Program-made: the position numbers and the translations under genes
Assembly: GCA_947377285.1 (NCBI GenBank)
Contig: CANCFT010000012.1
Location: 1 to 64,000 of the forward strand
Source: Bacteriovoracaceae bacterium
GTDB lineage: Bacteria; Bdellovibrionota; Bacteriovoracia; Bacteriovoracales; Bacteriovoracaceae
Length of the DNA: 64,000 nt
Reading direction: 5' to 3'
Shown: piece by piece, positions 7,991 through 15,837 of the stretch
Layout of the letters: every line of letters begins with the position of its first letter
Numbering within the stretch: position 1 is the stretch's first letter
Notes under the pieces: generated by a model
Database searches by the model: none
Seen by the model: the letters and a program-made list of their open reading frames with translations, nothing else
What the model was told of the DNA's origin: nothing

Positions 7991-9547
7991 ATGGTTAAAA
8001 CCAACCAAACATTATTAAGCCTCCTTGTCCTTACTCTTATTTCAGCTTGTGCAACGACACCTAAAAAGCAAACTGTTGTAGAAACTAATGCTACTAAAGA
8101 GCATAAATCGACGGATGGATTTGCTTCAGAAAGTGTCAGGGAAGCATACTTGCGTTTGAAAAAACCTGATTATAGCGAGCAAGACCGAAAAAAAGATGAA
8201 GAAGAAAGTACAAAGATTGCCAAGACTCAATCAAAGTCGATGATCAATGGTGCTGCGACTATCGAAGGAGCAGGAACCTATAAAGGAAAAACATATTTTT
8301 TAAAAGGAGCTGAGGAGCTTAATTTAGAAAATAATTATTTTGATATACCTGTTGTTTATAACGACCAAGTTAAAAAATGGATGGATTATTTTTTAAACAG
8401 AGGGCGAGGATTTTTCGAACGCTATACAGAAAGAGCTGGAAGATATGCTCCGATCTTAGGGGCCATATTAGAAGAGCACGGACTTCCAAGAGATTTAATC
8501 TTTTTAGCAATGGCAGAGAGTGGATTTAATACATCTGCAAAATCTTGGGCCTCTGCTGTTGGTCCTTGGCAATTTATGCCGGCCACTGGAAGAAATTATG
8601 GATTAGAGCAGAACTGGTATAAAGATGAAAGACGCGATCCAATTAAAGCCACAGTCGCGGCAGCTAGATATTTAACAAAACTTTACGGCGATTTTGGTTC
8701 TTGGGAAGTAGCTGCTGCTGCTTATAATGCCGGTGAAGGAAAACTTTCAAAAGCAATTATCAAATATAAATCTGAAGATTTTTGGGATATTTCAAAAGGT
8801 CGTTATTTAAAAGCTGAAACAAAAGATTATGTTCCTAAGATTATGGCCTTGGCGATCATTGGAAAAAATTTAAAGTCATTTGGTTTTGATGATGTTGAAT
8901 TTCATGAACCTCTAGATTTTGATGAAGTCACTGTTAAATCAGGAACAGACTTAATTAAATTATCTGAGTCTCTTGGGGTTGAGTTTGAAGAGATTCAACG
9001 TTTAAATCCAGAAGTCTTGCGTTGGTTTACTCCTCCAAACATTGAAGGATATAAAGTTCGTCTTCCTCCAAATTCAGCAGAGAAATTTGCACAATGTTGC
9101 TCTAAACTTGATTTAGTTGCAAGCAATTTTCAAGAATATGTTGTTCCTAAAAAAGGAATGACTCTCGCAGATATTTCTAAGAAATTTAAAATCCGAAAAA
9201 CTTATGTTTTATCGGGGCTTAATAATGTTTCAGAAACAAGCAGATTCCAAAAAGGTGATAGTGTAAAACTGCCTTTTAGAATTGGTGAAATGGTGAGTCC
9301 GTCAAATAACCTTTATGCTGATCTTTATGAGAAACCAAGGCGAGAAGTCCTTCGCAGAAACCACCGTTATAGACGGTATGCGAGGTCCGGAAAAAAGTCC
9401 GTTCGCTATTACACCGTAAAAAAAGGCGAATCACTCTTCACCGTGGCACAGAAACACGGGATCAGCGTGAAGCGGTTAATAGCATCAAACAATGATATTA
9501 GAAAATCCCGCAAAGTTTCAGCGGGAGATAAGTTAATAATTAAGTAA
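7991..9547 (+). CDS. MltD-like lytic murein transglycosylase with LysM, lipoprotein
   Basis: 518 residues. Lipobox LISAC gives lipidated Cys20. The SLT lysozyme-like domain (about 150-290) has the catalytic glutamate E176 in LAMAESGFN, then SAVGPWQFMPATGRNYGL and AAAAYNAGEG. The C-terminal third holds LysM-type repeats; the last one (about 473-518) begins YTVKKGESLFTVAQKHGI. It cleaves peptidoglycan glycan strands to 1,6-anhydro ends in the periplasm. Architecture and length match MltD. A very basic linker (RREVLRRNHRYRRYARSGKK) precedes the last LysM. AAGGA precedes the ATG. The gene is monocistronic and faces the XRE gene. Confidence 0.9.
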   Translation: MVKTNQTLLSLLVLTLISACATTPKKQTVVETNATKEHKSTDGFASESVREAYLRLKKPDYSEQDRKKDEEESTKIAKTQSKSMINGAATIEGAGTYKGKTYFLKGAEELNLENNYFDIPVVYNDQVKKWMDYFLNRGRGFFERYTERAGRYAPILGAILEEHGLPRDLIFLAMAESGFNTSAKSWASAVGPWQFMPATGRNYGLEQNWYKDERRDPIKATVAAARYLTKLYGDFGSWEVAAAAYNAGEGKLSKAIIKYKSEDFWDISKGRYLKAETKDYVPKIMALAIIGKNLKSFGFDDVEFHEPLDFDEVTVKSGTDLIKLSESLGVEFEEIQRLNPEVLRWFTPPNIEGYKVRLPPNSAEKFAQCCSKLDLVASNFQEYVVPKKGMTLADISKKFKIRKTYVLSGLNNVSETSRFQKGDSVKLPFRIGEMVSPSNNLYADLYEKPRREVLRRNHRYRRYARSGKKSVRYYTVKKGESLFTVAQKHGISVKRLIASNNDIRKSRKVSAGDKLIIK

Positions 9548-9552
9548 ACCGA

Positions 9553-9575
9553 CTATTAAGCTGCAAACTTAATAG
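9553..9575. terminator. Convergent hairpin at the mltD-like/XRE junction
   Basis: CTATTAAG (9553-9560) and CTTAATAG (9568-9575) form an 8-bp stem with a 7-base loop. It overlaps the last codons of the minus-strand XRE gene and lies 6 bases after the mltD-like stop. The adjacent T-rich stretch is short, so termination strength is uncertain. Confidence 0.4.
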
Positions 9576-9834
9576 CTGGTTTTCCTTCTAGTACTGCAAT
9601 AAGTTTAATTAATAATTCTAATGAGACACTGTTTTCTCCATAATTGGAGATTCTAGTTACTCTGCTTCTAGATGTACCAATTAGTTTGGCTATTTCATCG
9701 TGGGTTAACTTAGATGATTTTATGAGCTCAGCACTTTTAGAATAAAGTTTTGTTTTTAGTTCCATTATATAAGCATCTACTTCAGTAAGTCCTAGGTCTT
9801 CAGCTAATTGTTTGGCAGCTTTACTTATTTTCAT
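9556..9834 (-). CDS. XRE-family antitoxin-like transcriptional regulator
   Basis: 92 residues. A helix-turn-helix lies at about 38-80: SSKLTHDEIAKLIGTSRSRV, then ISLELLIKLIAVLEG-like helices, with a short hydrophobic end PAIKFAA. Size and pattern fit the HTH_37/HigA-type antitoxins that repress their own operon. The Shine-Dalgarno AAGGA sits about 10 bases before the ATG. The gene directly follows a broken HigB/RelE-like toxin (9855-10049), and a perfect palindrome lies upstream (10065-10092), so it is probably an orphaned antitoxin that still autoregulates. It might instead act as a general regulator. Confidence 0.8.
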   Translation of the reverse strand: MKISKAAKQLAEDLGLTEVDAYIMELKTKLYSKSAELIKSSKLTHDEIAKLIGTSRSRVTRISNYGENSVSLELLIKLIAVLEGKPAIKFAA

Positions 9835-9854
9835 TTAAAAAATTCCTTATCCTT

Positions 9855-10049
9855 TTAATTGATAAATTTATTTTTAATTCTAAGTTCATGAGCATTTTTA
9901 TAAATCACATTCATTTGTTTTGATTGCGGCTCATTTAGCAAATGACCCGATTGAATCAGCATTTATAATGTTCCGATTTCTCGTTTAGTTTCAGAGTCAA
10001 GTGCCTTAACAAATTCGAGTGCTTTTATATTCCAATGTATTTTTCTCAC
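9855..10049 (-). pseudogene. HigB/RelE-like toxin remnant
   Basis: Reading from GTG 10047-10049 on the minus strand gives 28 residues (VRKIHWNIKALEFVKALDSE, then TKREIGTL), an in-frame TAA at 9963-9965, then 35 residues in the same frame (MLIQSGHLLNEPQSKQMN, then VIYKNAHELRIKNKFIN) and a stop at 9855-9857. The pattern V.eFv.sL, l..L..G..l..P..K, ELRI is that of phage Gp49/HigB-type RNase toxins. Both the internal stop and the loss of the 30-40 residues normally following ELRI indicate an inactive toxin. It sits directly upstream of the XRE gene in the usual higBA order. Confidence 0.65.
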
Positions 10050-10051
10050 AA

Positions 10052-10092
10052 ATGTTTCCAAATGAAACATGTGCTATTAATAGCACATGTTT
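10052..10092. promoter_or_regulatory. Perfect 28-bp palindrome, likely antitoxin operator
   Basis: Bases 10065-10092 form an uninterrupted perfect palindrome centred on ATTAAT (half-site AAACATGTGCTATT). A second, overlapping dyad is ATGTTTC (10052-10058) with GAAACAT (10064-10070). They lie 3-43 bases upstream of the toxin-remnant start, where an XRE antitoxin would be expected to bind and repress. The sequence is direct evidence; the binding partner is inferred from position. Confidence 0.65.
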
Positions 10093-10276
10093 GAAAAAGT
10101 GTCAATGGTAATGGCTTTGTGCGTGAGTGGGAAAAAGATAAATGGATTAAGTAATTGAAGTCGCTTGGTTAATGGAATGTATTTTTCAATTTAGTGGTTC
10201 GGGGGTGCAATTTACTACTATTTTGAAAAAAAATCTCTACGGCGATTAGAAATTTTGCTTCTCAGTCACTTTTTCT

Positions 10277-10319
10277 TTGAAGTACACTTGATTTTCTCAA
10301 TATCTCAAGTGCACTTCAA
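10277..10319. promoter_or_regulatory. Paired dyads abutting the ribosome-binding site
   Basis: TTGAAGTACACTTGA (10277-10291) and TCAAGTGCACTTCAA (10305-10319) are inverted copies with one mismatch and a 13-base spacer. Each copy is itself palindromic around AAGTNCACTT. The second copy runs into the Shine-Dalgarno AAGGA (10318-10322) of the gene at 10332. It could be two operator sites for a dimeric regulator, or an mRNA hairpin that hides the ribosome-binding site. Confidence 0.6.
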
Positions 10320-10331
10320 GGATCATACAAA

Positions 10332-11477
10332 ATGGCTTTCAAAGACCTCCATAAATTAAAAAAAGTAGTCGTAGTTGAAAAGGAGTTTATTAAAGCTCAG
10401 CACCTTGTTGTTGGAAAAGATATTTTTGCTTTATCAATGTATAAATCACTACAAGAAAAATACGGCAAAGATAACGTACGTCTTTTATCTGAAGACACTA
10501 TTTTGAAATCGGATCTTCTCCCAAAAGGACCGAGCACTGTTCGGGGAGTGGATAATCAAAAAATCATTCAAGAAATTTACCCAGAAGCTGTTGGTGATAT
10601 TGGTACAACTCAGGCGATGTTTTATAAAGATATGACTTGGAAAAGTTTTGGGGGAAGAAGTAAGCCAGAAGCTTTGAAGTTTAATGAAGAATTTTTTACT
10701 TCATCGCGATTTAATATTGATGCAACAAAGATTTTTCCAGAGTTATTATCAGCTGAAGATTTATTAGTTACGATGAATGCTGAAGCTTACCAAGTTAGGT
10801 TAAAAACAATTCAGCGATCAAATGATGGATTCAAAGTAGAGTGCTTAAATGGAACTGAGTTTGAATGCGAAAAACTTTATTTTGGGCAATCGCCGTATCA
10901 GTATTTAGAATTTTACACTCATAAGAATGAACTTTCGGATTCATTTATAGAGTTTTGTGAGAGTACAAAAACACCTTCTGCTATTTGTATTAAATTTATT
11001 TTCGAAAAACCCATTACTGATATCGCTGAAACACTCTTTATTCCCTTAAGTTATACGCACGATTGGGGGCATTTTGTTGGTGAGTTTAATCAGACATATA
11101 ATGATGAATTAGGGGCCCAAGAAGTTGAATTTATCCACTTTTTGGATGAGGATCAGTCATCAGAAGAAGACATTTCGAGAGTTATTAGGCTCTTAAAAAA
11201 GAATTTAGAGAAAATTTTTGAAAAATTTTCAAAAATAAAGGCCCGTGAATATATCGTTTTGGAACAAGAAATTGGATGTCTGAAAATTGACAACGATCTT
11301 TTCGAGAAGACCTTAAATTCGGGAAAAAGCGAAACAAAGAATCTTTTCCTGATGGGAATCAATGCCCCTATTATTGATACACACCGCGAGCAAGGGAACT
11401 TCGAATATTCAAAAGGTGGTGTTAATGTCTTCGCTCGTGCAGTCCTTGTCCAGTCTATTCTCACCAAAAAAATCTAA
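10332..11477 (+). CDS. Putative Rossmann-fold/flavoprotein-like protein
   Basis: 381 residues, no signal peptide. Residues 25-60 (AQHLVVGKDIFALSMYKSLQ followed by NVRLLSED) look like the beta-alpha-beta entry of a nucleotide-binding Rossmann fold, but the usual GxGxxG is degenerate (VVGKDIFA). Towards the end, NLFLMGINAPIIDTHREQGN (about 340-359) and the helix GGVNVFARAVLVQS resemble the C-terminal FAD-site strand and helix of NAD(P)/FAD-dependent oxidoreductases. Call it a divergent flavoprotein-like protein; substrate unknown. AAGGA lies 9 bases before the ATG, and paired dyads upstream suggest specific regulation. Confidence 0.45.
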   Translation: MAFKDLHKLKKVVVVEKEFIKAQHLVVGKDIFALSMYKSLQEKYGKDNVRLLSEDTILKSDLLPKGPSTVRGVDNQKIIQEIYPEAVGDIGTTQAMFYKDMTWKSFGGRSKPEALKFNEEFFTSSRFNIDATKIFPELLSAEDLLVTMNAEAYQVRLKTIQRSNDGFKVECLNGTEFECEKLYFGQSPYQYLEFYTHKNELSDSFIEFCESTKTPSAICIKFIFEKPITDIAETLFIPLSYTHDWGHFVGEFNQTYNDELGAQEVEFIHFLDEDQSSEEDISRVIRLLKKNLEKIFEKFSKIKAREYIVLEQEIGCLKIDNDLFEKTLNSGKSETKNLFLMGINAPIIDTHREQGNFEYSKGGVNVFARAVLVQSILTKKI

Positions 11478-11584
11478 CTTCGGCGTGTTGACAAACATGC
11501 GGACTGAACACACCATTTACTTATAATGTGAATTTTTAAGGACAAAAGTATTTTATACTTTGTTTAACTTCAAGGAGAAGAATA

Positions 11585-12733
11585 ATGAAAAGAAACGTAT
11601 TAGTAATTGCAGGTCTTGCAGTTCTATCAACAAGTGCATTTGCTTCAAAAGCTAGAATGGAAGCTTTAGGACAAGGGTCATACTCTTACTACCTAAATGA
11701 TTCGCGTTCAGTATTTTTGAATCCAGCTTCACTTAACGACATGAAAAACTACATCACAACTGAATGGGGAGCTTCTCAACAAGCTGACTCTGCAACTTCA
11801 CCAAGAGCTGAAGGCGGATTCTTCCGTGAAATGGGATCTTTTGCTTACGGTTTATACTTAGGAAATAACGGACCAGCTAGAACTTCTACTGGTGGAACTT
11901 TCTTAAATCACCAAAACGCAATTGATTTAATGCTTGCTGGCGATATGGGATTGAAATGGGGAGCTCGCGTTCACTATGCAAACTCTAAAAATGAAGGAAC
12001 ATTTGATACTAAGAACTCTGCATTAGGTTTAGGCCTCGGTGTTACTCATGGTGATATCGATGGTTACGCCAACATCACTCTTTCTGATAAATCAGAAGGT
12101 GCAGCTGTTGCTGGTGACGTTTGGAAGAAAAAGCCAGGTTTCCAAGTTGGTGGAGCTTACAAGTGGTCAGGAATGACTTTCTTTGCTGATTACAACAACA
12201 CAAATGAAGACGTAACTGCTGCAACTGGTTCAACAATCACTGCTGCTGCTGGTGGACACTTTACAGCTGGTACAGCTGGAACGGTAACTCATAAAACTTC
12301 AGACATCACTGTTGGTGCTGCAAGAGTTCATGAAGTTAATCCAGGTGCTAGAATCATGACTGACGTTAAGTTAGTTCTTGGATCTGATGAAGTTGCTGGT
12401 TCGGTAACTACAACTGAAAACGGAAAAGTAAAAACAACAACTCTACCTGTAACTATCGGAATGGAAGCAGACGCTACTTCTTGGTTAACTCTTAGAGGTA
12501 ACGTTCACCAAAACGTAATTCTTGGTTCATCTAAGTCAATCGCTGGTAAGACAACTACAATTGCTAACTCTACAACTGTAGACGGTGGAGCAACTCTTAA
12601 CTTCGGTAAACTAAAAGTTGACGGTTCAATTGGAACAACTGCTTCTTCAAGAGCTGGTACAATTGGAACTAAAGAAGGTGTTCTTGCTACAGACAACCTA
12701 CTTTCTAGAGTTGGTGTAACTTACATGTTCTAA
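11585..12733 (+). CDS. Outer-membrane beta-barrel protein (tandem paralog 1)
   Basis: 382 residues. Signal peptide 1-20 (ends STSAFA). The mature chain is rich in Gly, Thr, Ser and aromatic residues with alternating strands, and it ends in the barrel-assembly signature GVTYMF with terminal Phe. AAGGAG precedes the ATG and TATAAT lies at 11522-11527, about 55 bases upstream; no matching -35 is evident. It shares layout and many short blocks with the next gene: KARMEALG versus TEARLLALG, NQIDL-like strands, KWGA and the DNLLSRVGVTYMF-type end. Probably an abundant porin-like protein, by analogy with Bdellovibrionota major OMPs. Followed by a strong terminator. Confidence 0.75.
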   Translation: MKRNVLVIAGLAVLSTSAFASKARMEALGQGSYSYYLNDSRSVFLNPASLNDMKNYITTEWGASQQADSATSPRAEGGFFREMGSFAYGLYLGNNGPARTSTGGTFLNHQNAIDLMLAGDMGLKWGARVHYANSKNEGTFDTKNSALGLGLGVTHGDIDGYANITLSDKSEGAAVAGDVWKKKPGFQVGGAYKWSGMTFFADYNNTNEDVTAATGSTITAAAGGHFTAGTAGTVTHKTSDITVGAARVHEVNPGARIMTDVKLVLGSDEVAGSVTTTENGKVKTTTLPVTIGMEADATSWLTLRGNVHQNVILGSSKSIAGKTTTIANSTTVDGGATLNFGKLKVDGSIGTTASSRAGTIGTKEGVLATDNLLSRVGVTYMF

Positions 12734-12755
12734 TTTTTTAAAAGAAAATTGATTG

Positions 12756-12779
12756 GCCCTCTTCGGAGGGCTTTTTTTT
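12756..12779 (+). terminator. Rho-independent terminator
   Basis: GCCCTC (12756-12761), a TTCG tetraloop, GAGGGC (12766-12771), then eight T. It separates the two outer-membrane protein genes. Confidence 0.9.
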
Positions 12780-12819
12780 CTGAAAATTTTTAGACGACTT
12801 TAATGCTTTGGAGATACAA

Positions 12820-14028
12820 ATGAAAAAAATAATGATGATTGGAAGTGCCCTGCTAGTGCTTTCTTCTTCAGTTTTCGCTACAGAAGCAAGACTACTTGCT
12901 TTGGGAATGAAAGAAACTGATAACGAAGGGATGTATTACGTTCAAGACGGTAGAAATATTTTCTTAAACTCAGCTTACGTAAATAATTATGCTGATCAAT
13001 TAGTGACAGAGTACGGTGGAGTTGGACGTTCATTTGCTGCAACTGCAACTACTGAAGCTGTGAATAAAGGTAAAGCTCAAGGTGGAGTCTTTAAAAAATA
13101 CGGCGGAATGGTTTACGGTCTTTACTTTGGTAATGAATCGAACACATCTTCTCTTTTAAGAATTTTAGCAACTGCTGATGATTCAGCTGGAAAAATGCTT
13201 CAAACTTCAGACAACCAAATCGATCTTTTTGTTGGTGGTGAAGCTGGGGTAAAATGGGGTGCAAACCTCCTTTATGCTAATGGAAAAAAAGAATCAATTA
13301 GCTCAAAAGATAATGCACTTTCAACTCGTTTTGGATTAATTGGTTCAAACTGGGATGCTCATGCGAACCTTTCACTTGCTAGTAAGTCAGAAACAGCTAG
13401 CACTGCAGGAATTCAAGAATTCAAAGGAAAACTAGGTGTTCAAGTTGGAGGATCATATTTATTAGGAGCTGGTCGTGTTTATGGGTACGTGAAGAATTTT
13501 TCATGGGATCAATTAAATACTGGTTCAGCTACAGTTAAAGGATCTTTCACTGCTTATAACTTTGGTTACGGAAGTGAAATGACAGTTAATTCAACTGATA
13601 AATTAATTGGATCATTAGCGTTTAGAAAAACTGATATTGCTGTAAAGTACGCTCTTGGAGCAACTGTACATACAATAGCTATTCCAGTAACTCTTGGTTA
13701 TGAAGCGAAAGCTAATGACTGGTTAACTGTTCGTGGTTCAGTTGTTCAAAACCTTTATGGGAAAAAAGACAACGGAAATTACACAAGTATCTTAAGCGGA
13801 ACAGCTCAAGCAGTTGTAGGTGCTACTTATGGAACTGTTGGAAAAGGAACAATCTCTAATTCAACTGAAGTAAATGCTGGAGCGACTGTTACTCTTGGTC
13901 AAGTTTCAATTGATGGTGTTCTTGCTCTTTCTGGTCCAGCTAGAAATGGTGCTGGTGGAACGACAAATACTGGTGTTTTAGCAGGTGACGATCTACTTTC
14001 AAAAGTTGGTTTAACTTACAAGTTTTAA
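12820..14028 (+). CDS. Outer-membrane beta-barrel protein (tandem paralog 2)
   Basis: 402 residues from ATG 12820, chosen because GGAG lies 6 bases upstream and the signal peptide starts there (MKKIMMIGSALLVLSSSVFA); a TTG 12 bases earlier is less likely. It has the same architecture as the preceding gene: signal peptide, Gly/Ser/Thr-rich alternating strands, shared blocks (KWGANLLYANGKKES, DWLTVRGSVVQNLYG, GVLAGDDLLSKVGLTYKF) and a terminal Phe. Likely a tandem duplication of a porin-like barrel. Each gene has its own terminator, so the two can be expressed separately. Confidence 0.75.
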   Translation: MKKIMMIGSALLVLSSSVFATEARLLALGMKETDNEGMYYVQDGRNIFLNSAYVNNYADQLVTEYGGVGRSFAATATTEAVNKGKAQGGVFKKYGGMVYGLYFGNESNTSSLLRILATADDSAGKMLQTSDNQIDLFVGGEAGVKWGANLLYANGKKESISSKDNALSTRFGLIGSNWDAHANLSLASKSETASTAGIQEFKGKLGVQVGGSYLLGAGRVYGYVKNFSWDQLNTGSATVKGSFTAYNFGYGSEMTVNSTDKLIGSLAFRKTDIAVKYALGATVHTIAIPVTLGYEAKANDWLTVRGSVVQNLYGKKDNGNYTSILSGTAQAVVGATYGTVGKGTISNSTEVNAGATVTLGQVSIDGVLALSGPARNGAGGTTNTGVLAGDDLLSKVGLTYKF

Positions 14029-14055
14029 TTTTCAAATTTAATTTTTGTTAATATT

Positions 14056-14080
14056 AGCCAGGAGAAATCCTGGCTTTTTT
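14056..14080 (+). terminator. Rho-independent terminator
   Basis: AGCCAGGA (14056-14063), loop GAAA, TCCTGGCT (14068-14075), then a T run. It ends the second outer-membrane protein transcript. Confidence 0.9.
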
Positions 14081-14232
14081 ATTTTTAAATACATTAATAG
14101 ATCAAACTTCCATTATTTTTAATATTTCAAAAGTTTTTCAGGGCAAAATGTATAAATTAGTTTTTTGTATTTGTTTAGACAACAAACAAACGTTAGGAAT
14201 AATTACAGTTTATAGAATAAAGGACATAAAAA

Positions 14233-14523
14233 ATGAAAAAATTTAATCCATATAATATTGATCCTAAAAGTATCGGAACTTCTAAAAAAGTTGTGAACGA
14301 AGGTGATCTTTAAAAATACAAACTTTCAGCAAAAATTAATCAAATTACGGAAGATATGTCGATTGAGGAAATACTAAAATTAACAGAATTAAATCGCGCC
14401 GATTTTTCTAGGATTAAAACTCAGAATATTCAGCGATTTTCTATTGATAGGTTAATAAAAATATTAATTCTCTTAGGTCAGACCGTGAATATTAATGTGA
14501 AAAACAAGAAAATTGCTTCATAA
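14233..14523 (+). pseudogene. HTH_37/XRE antitoxin-like gene with internal stop
   Basis: From ATG 14233 the frame runs 26 codons (MKKFNPYNIDPKSIGTSKKV...) to TAA 14311-14313. It continues in the same frame for 69 codons to TAA 14521-14523. The second part carries the antitoxin-type helix-turn-helix: INQITEDMSIEEILKLTELN, RADFSRIKTQNIQRFSIDRL, IKILILLGQTVNINV. This is the HTH_37/HigA-like pattern, truncated by one nonsense codon. No toxin gene is visible on either side. A TTTGTTT/AAACAAA inverted repeat (14170-14176 with 14184-14190) lies upstream. The bases 14081-14232 and 14524-14653 hold nothing else I can support. Confidence 0.65.
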
Positions 14524-14653
14524 ATAATATGGGTGTCATTTTATCAACACTAAAGTAAGTTTTATTCATCTAATAAATCCCAACTTAAACTATCCAAACG
14601 CAAACCTTCTATTCTACGATTATTATCCAATATAAAACCAAGGATGGTCGAAT

Positions 14654-15544
14654 ATGAAGTTGTTTACAGTCGTTTTCTCTATATCGCTTACTCTGTCTCT
14701 TTCCTTAATTTCGTCAGCGTACGCAATTCCAAAGGCGCCATTTAATGCGCTAACTATTAACAAAGCAATTGATATTAACTCTGACAATGTAACGAATTAT
14801 GATTTCGAAGGAATCGTGAAGTTGTCAAATTGTTCAGGATCATTGATTAGATTATCAGGTCAGCCAATGAGTGCGAAAGCTTTGGTGTTAACAAATGGTC
14901 ATTGCTTTTCTAGTGGGCCATTTGGTGGAATGCTTAAGCCAGGTGAAGTTATTTTAAATGAAGCTTCAAAAAGATCGATGAAAATTTTTGATAAACAAAT
15001 GAAGTTATTTCCAATTACAGCTAGCAAAGTTGTCTACGCGGCTATGACTGATACTGATATCACAATTTATGAATTAACTCAGTCGTATGATGAAATTTTA
15101 AAGAAATATAAAATTTCTTCGTTTGATTTAGATACTGTTAGACCAAGCCTTGGAGCAGATATTGATATCGTATCTGGTTATTGGGACCGTGGTTATTCAT
15201 GTGCAATTGATGCCTTTATCTTTAATTTAAAAGAAGGGGATTGGATGTTTAAAGATTCAATTCGATATACAGATAGTTGTAATACAATTGGTGGAACTTC
15301 AGGTTCACCAATCATTGCGAGAGGAACAAGATCAGTTATCGCAATTAATAATACAGCTAATGAAGATGGAAAAAAATGTGCGGTCAATAACCCTTGTGAG
15401 ATTTCAGCTAATGGAACAATCACAACGATTAAAGATAAAAAATATGGTCAACAGACATATAATATTTATTCATGTTTAACTCCGGATTTTTCAATAGATT
15501 TAAAAGTTCCTGGATGTTTGCTGGCAAAACCTTCGGTTTTATAA
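14654..15544 (+). CDS. Secreted trypsin-like serine protease
   Basis: 296 residues with a signal peptide of about 24 residues (ends SSAYA). A chymotrypsin-fold triad is visible: H83 in VLTNGHCF, Asp at D133 or D135 in MTDTDITIYEL, and nucleophile S216 in GGTSGSPIIA. Several Cys (60, 84, 183, 209 and later ones) suggest disulfides. The TSGSP form is closer to V8/glutamyl-endopeptidase-like and trypsin-like S1 enzymes than to HtrA, and no PDZ domain follows. Secreted proteases are expected in predatory bacteria. Single gene with its own terminator. Confidence 0.85.
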   Translation: MKLFTVVFSISLTLSLSLISSAYAIPKAPFNALTINKAIDINSDNVTNYDFEGIVKLSNCSGSLIRLSGQPMSAKALVLTNGHCFSSGPFGGMLKPGEVILNEASKRSMKIFDKQMKLFPITASKVVYAAMTDTDITIYELTQSYDEILKKYKISSFDLDTVRPSLGADIDIVSGYWDRGYSCAIDAFIFNLKEGDWMFKDSIRYTDSCNTIGGTSGSPIIARGTRSVIAINNTANEDGKKCAVNNPCEISANGTITTIKDKKYGQQTYNIYSCLTPDFSIDLKVPGCLLAKPSVL

Positions 15545-15567
15545 GTTAATTTTTATAAATATAGTTT

Positions 15568-15598
15568 AAAAATGCCGCATTTATGCGGCATTTTTTTT
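15568..15598 (+). terminator. Rho-independent terminator
   Basis: ATGCCGCA (15572-15579), loop TTTA, TGCGGCAT (15584-15591), followed by a T run to 15598. It ends the protease transcript. The mirrored A run upstream lets it also work for the minus strand. Confidence 0.9.
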
Positions 15599-15797
15599 AC
15601 ATAATGTTCGAAAGATTTTTTAACTGAAGTTCAATGTCTGGATTTTGGTTTAACATTATTTCAATACCTACAACTTAATTATTTTCGACATAATCATATA
15701 AGACGCCTTTTGCAACTTCTTCGGTTTCAATAATTTTTGCAACATCAATGACTTTTATATAAAGGATGCCAACTTCTTTATCATAGGAAATTTTCAT
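15597..15797 (-). pseudogene. DUF2283 family gene with internal stop
   Basis: From ATG 15797 on the minus strand: MKISYDKEVGILYIKVIDVA, then KIIETEEVAKGVLYDYVENN, then TAA at 15675-15677. The same frame goes on VVGIEIMLNQNPDIELQLKN to a stop at 15597-15599. This is the whole DUF2283 pattern (KISYD...LYI, EEVA.GV..DY, VVGIEI) broken by one stop in the usual glycine/aspartate turn. The function of DUF2283 is unknown; members are often small accessory genes near mobile or toxin-antitoxin loci. Its 3' end overlaps the bidirectional terminator. Confidence 0.7.
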
Positions 15798-15837
15798 AAT
15801 TTGCCTCTCATCTTTTTATTAAAGTAGCATGTGACAG

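Noticed and set aside
11488..11527. TTGACA (11488) and TATAAT (11522) as one promoter for the first outer-membrane protein gene
   Set aside because: The spacer is 28 bases, too long for a sigma-70 promoter. The TATAAT alone may be real.
14555..14640. Short minus-strand frame ending GLRLDSLSWDLLDE
   Set aside because: Looks protein-like but is only about 20-30 codons, lacks a start with ribosome site, and an in-frame stop lies just upstream. Possibly a gene relic, not supportable.
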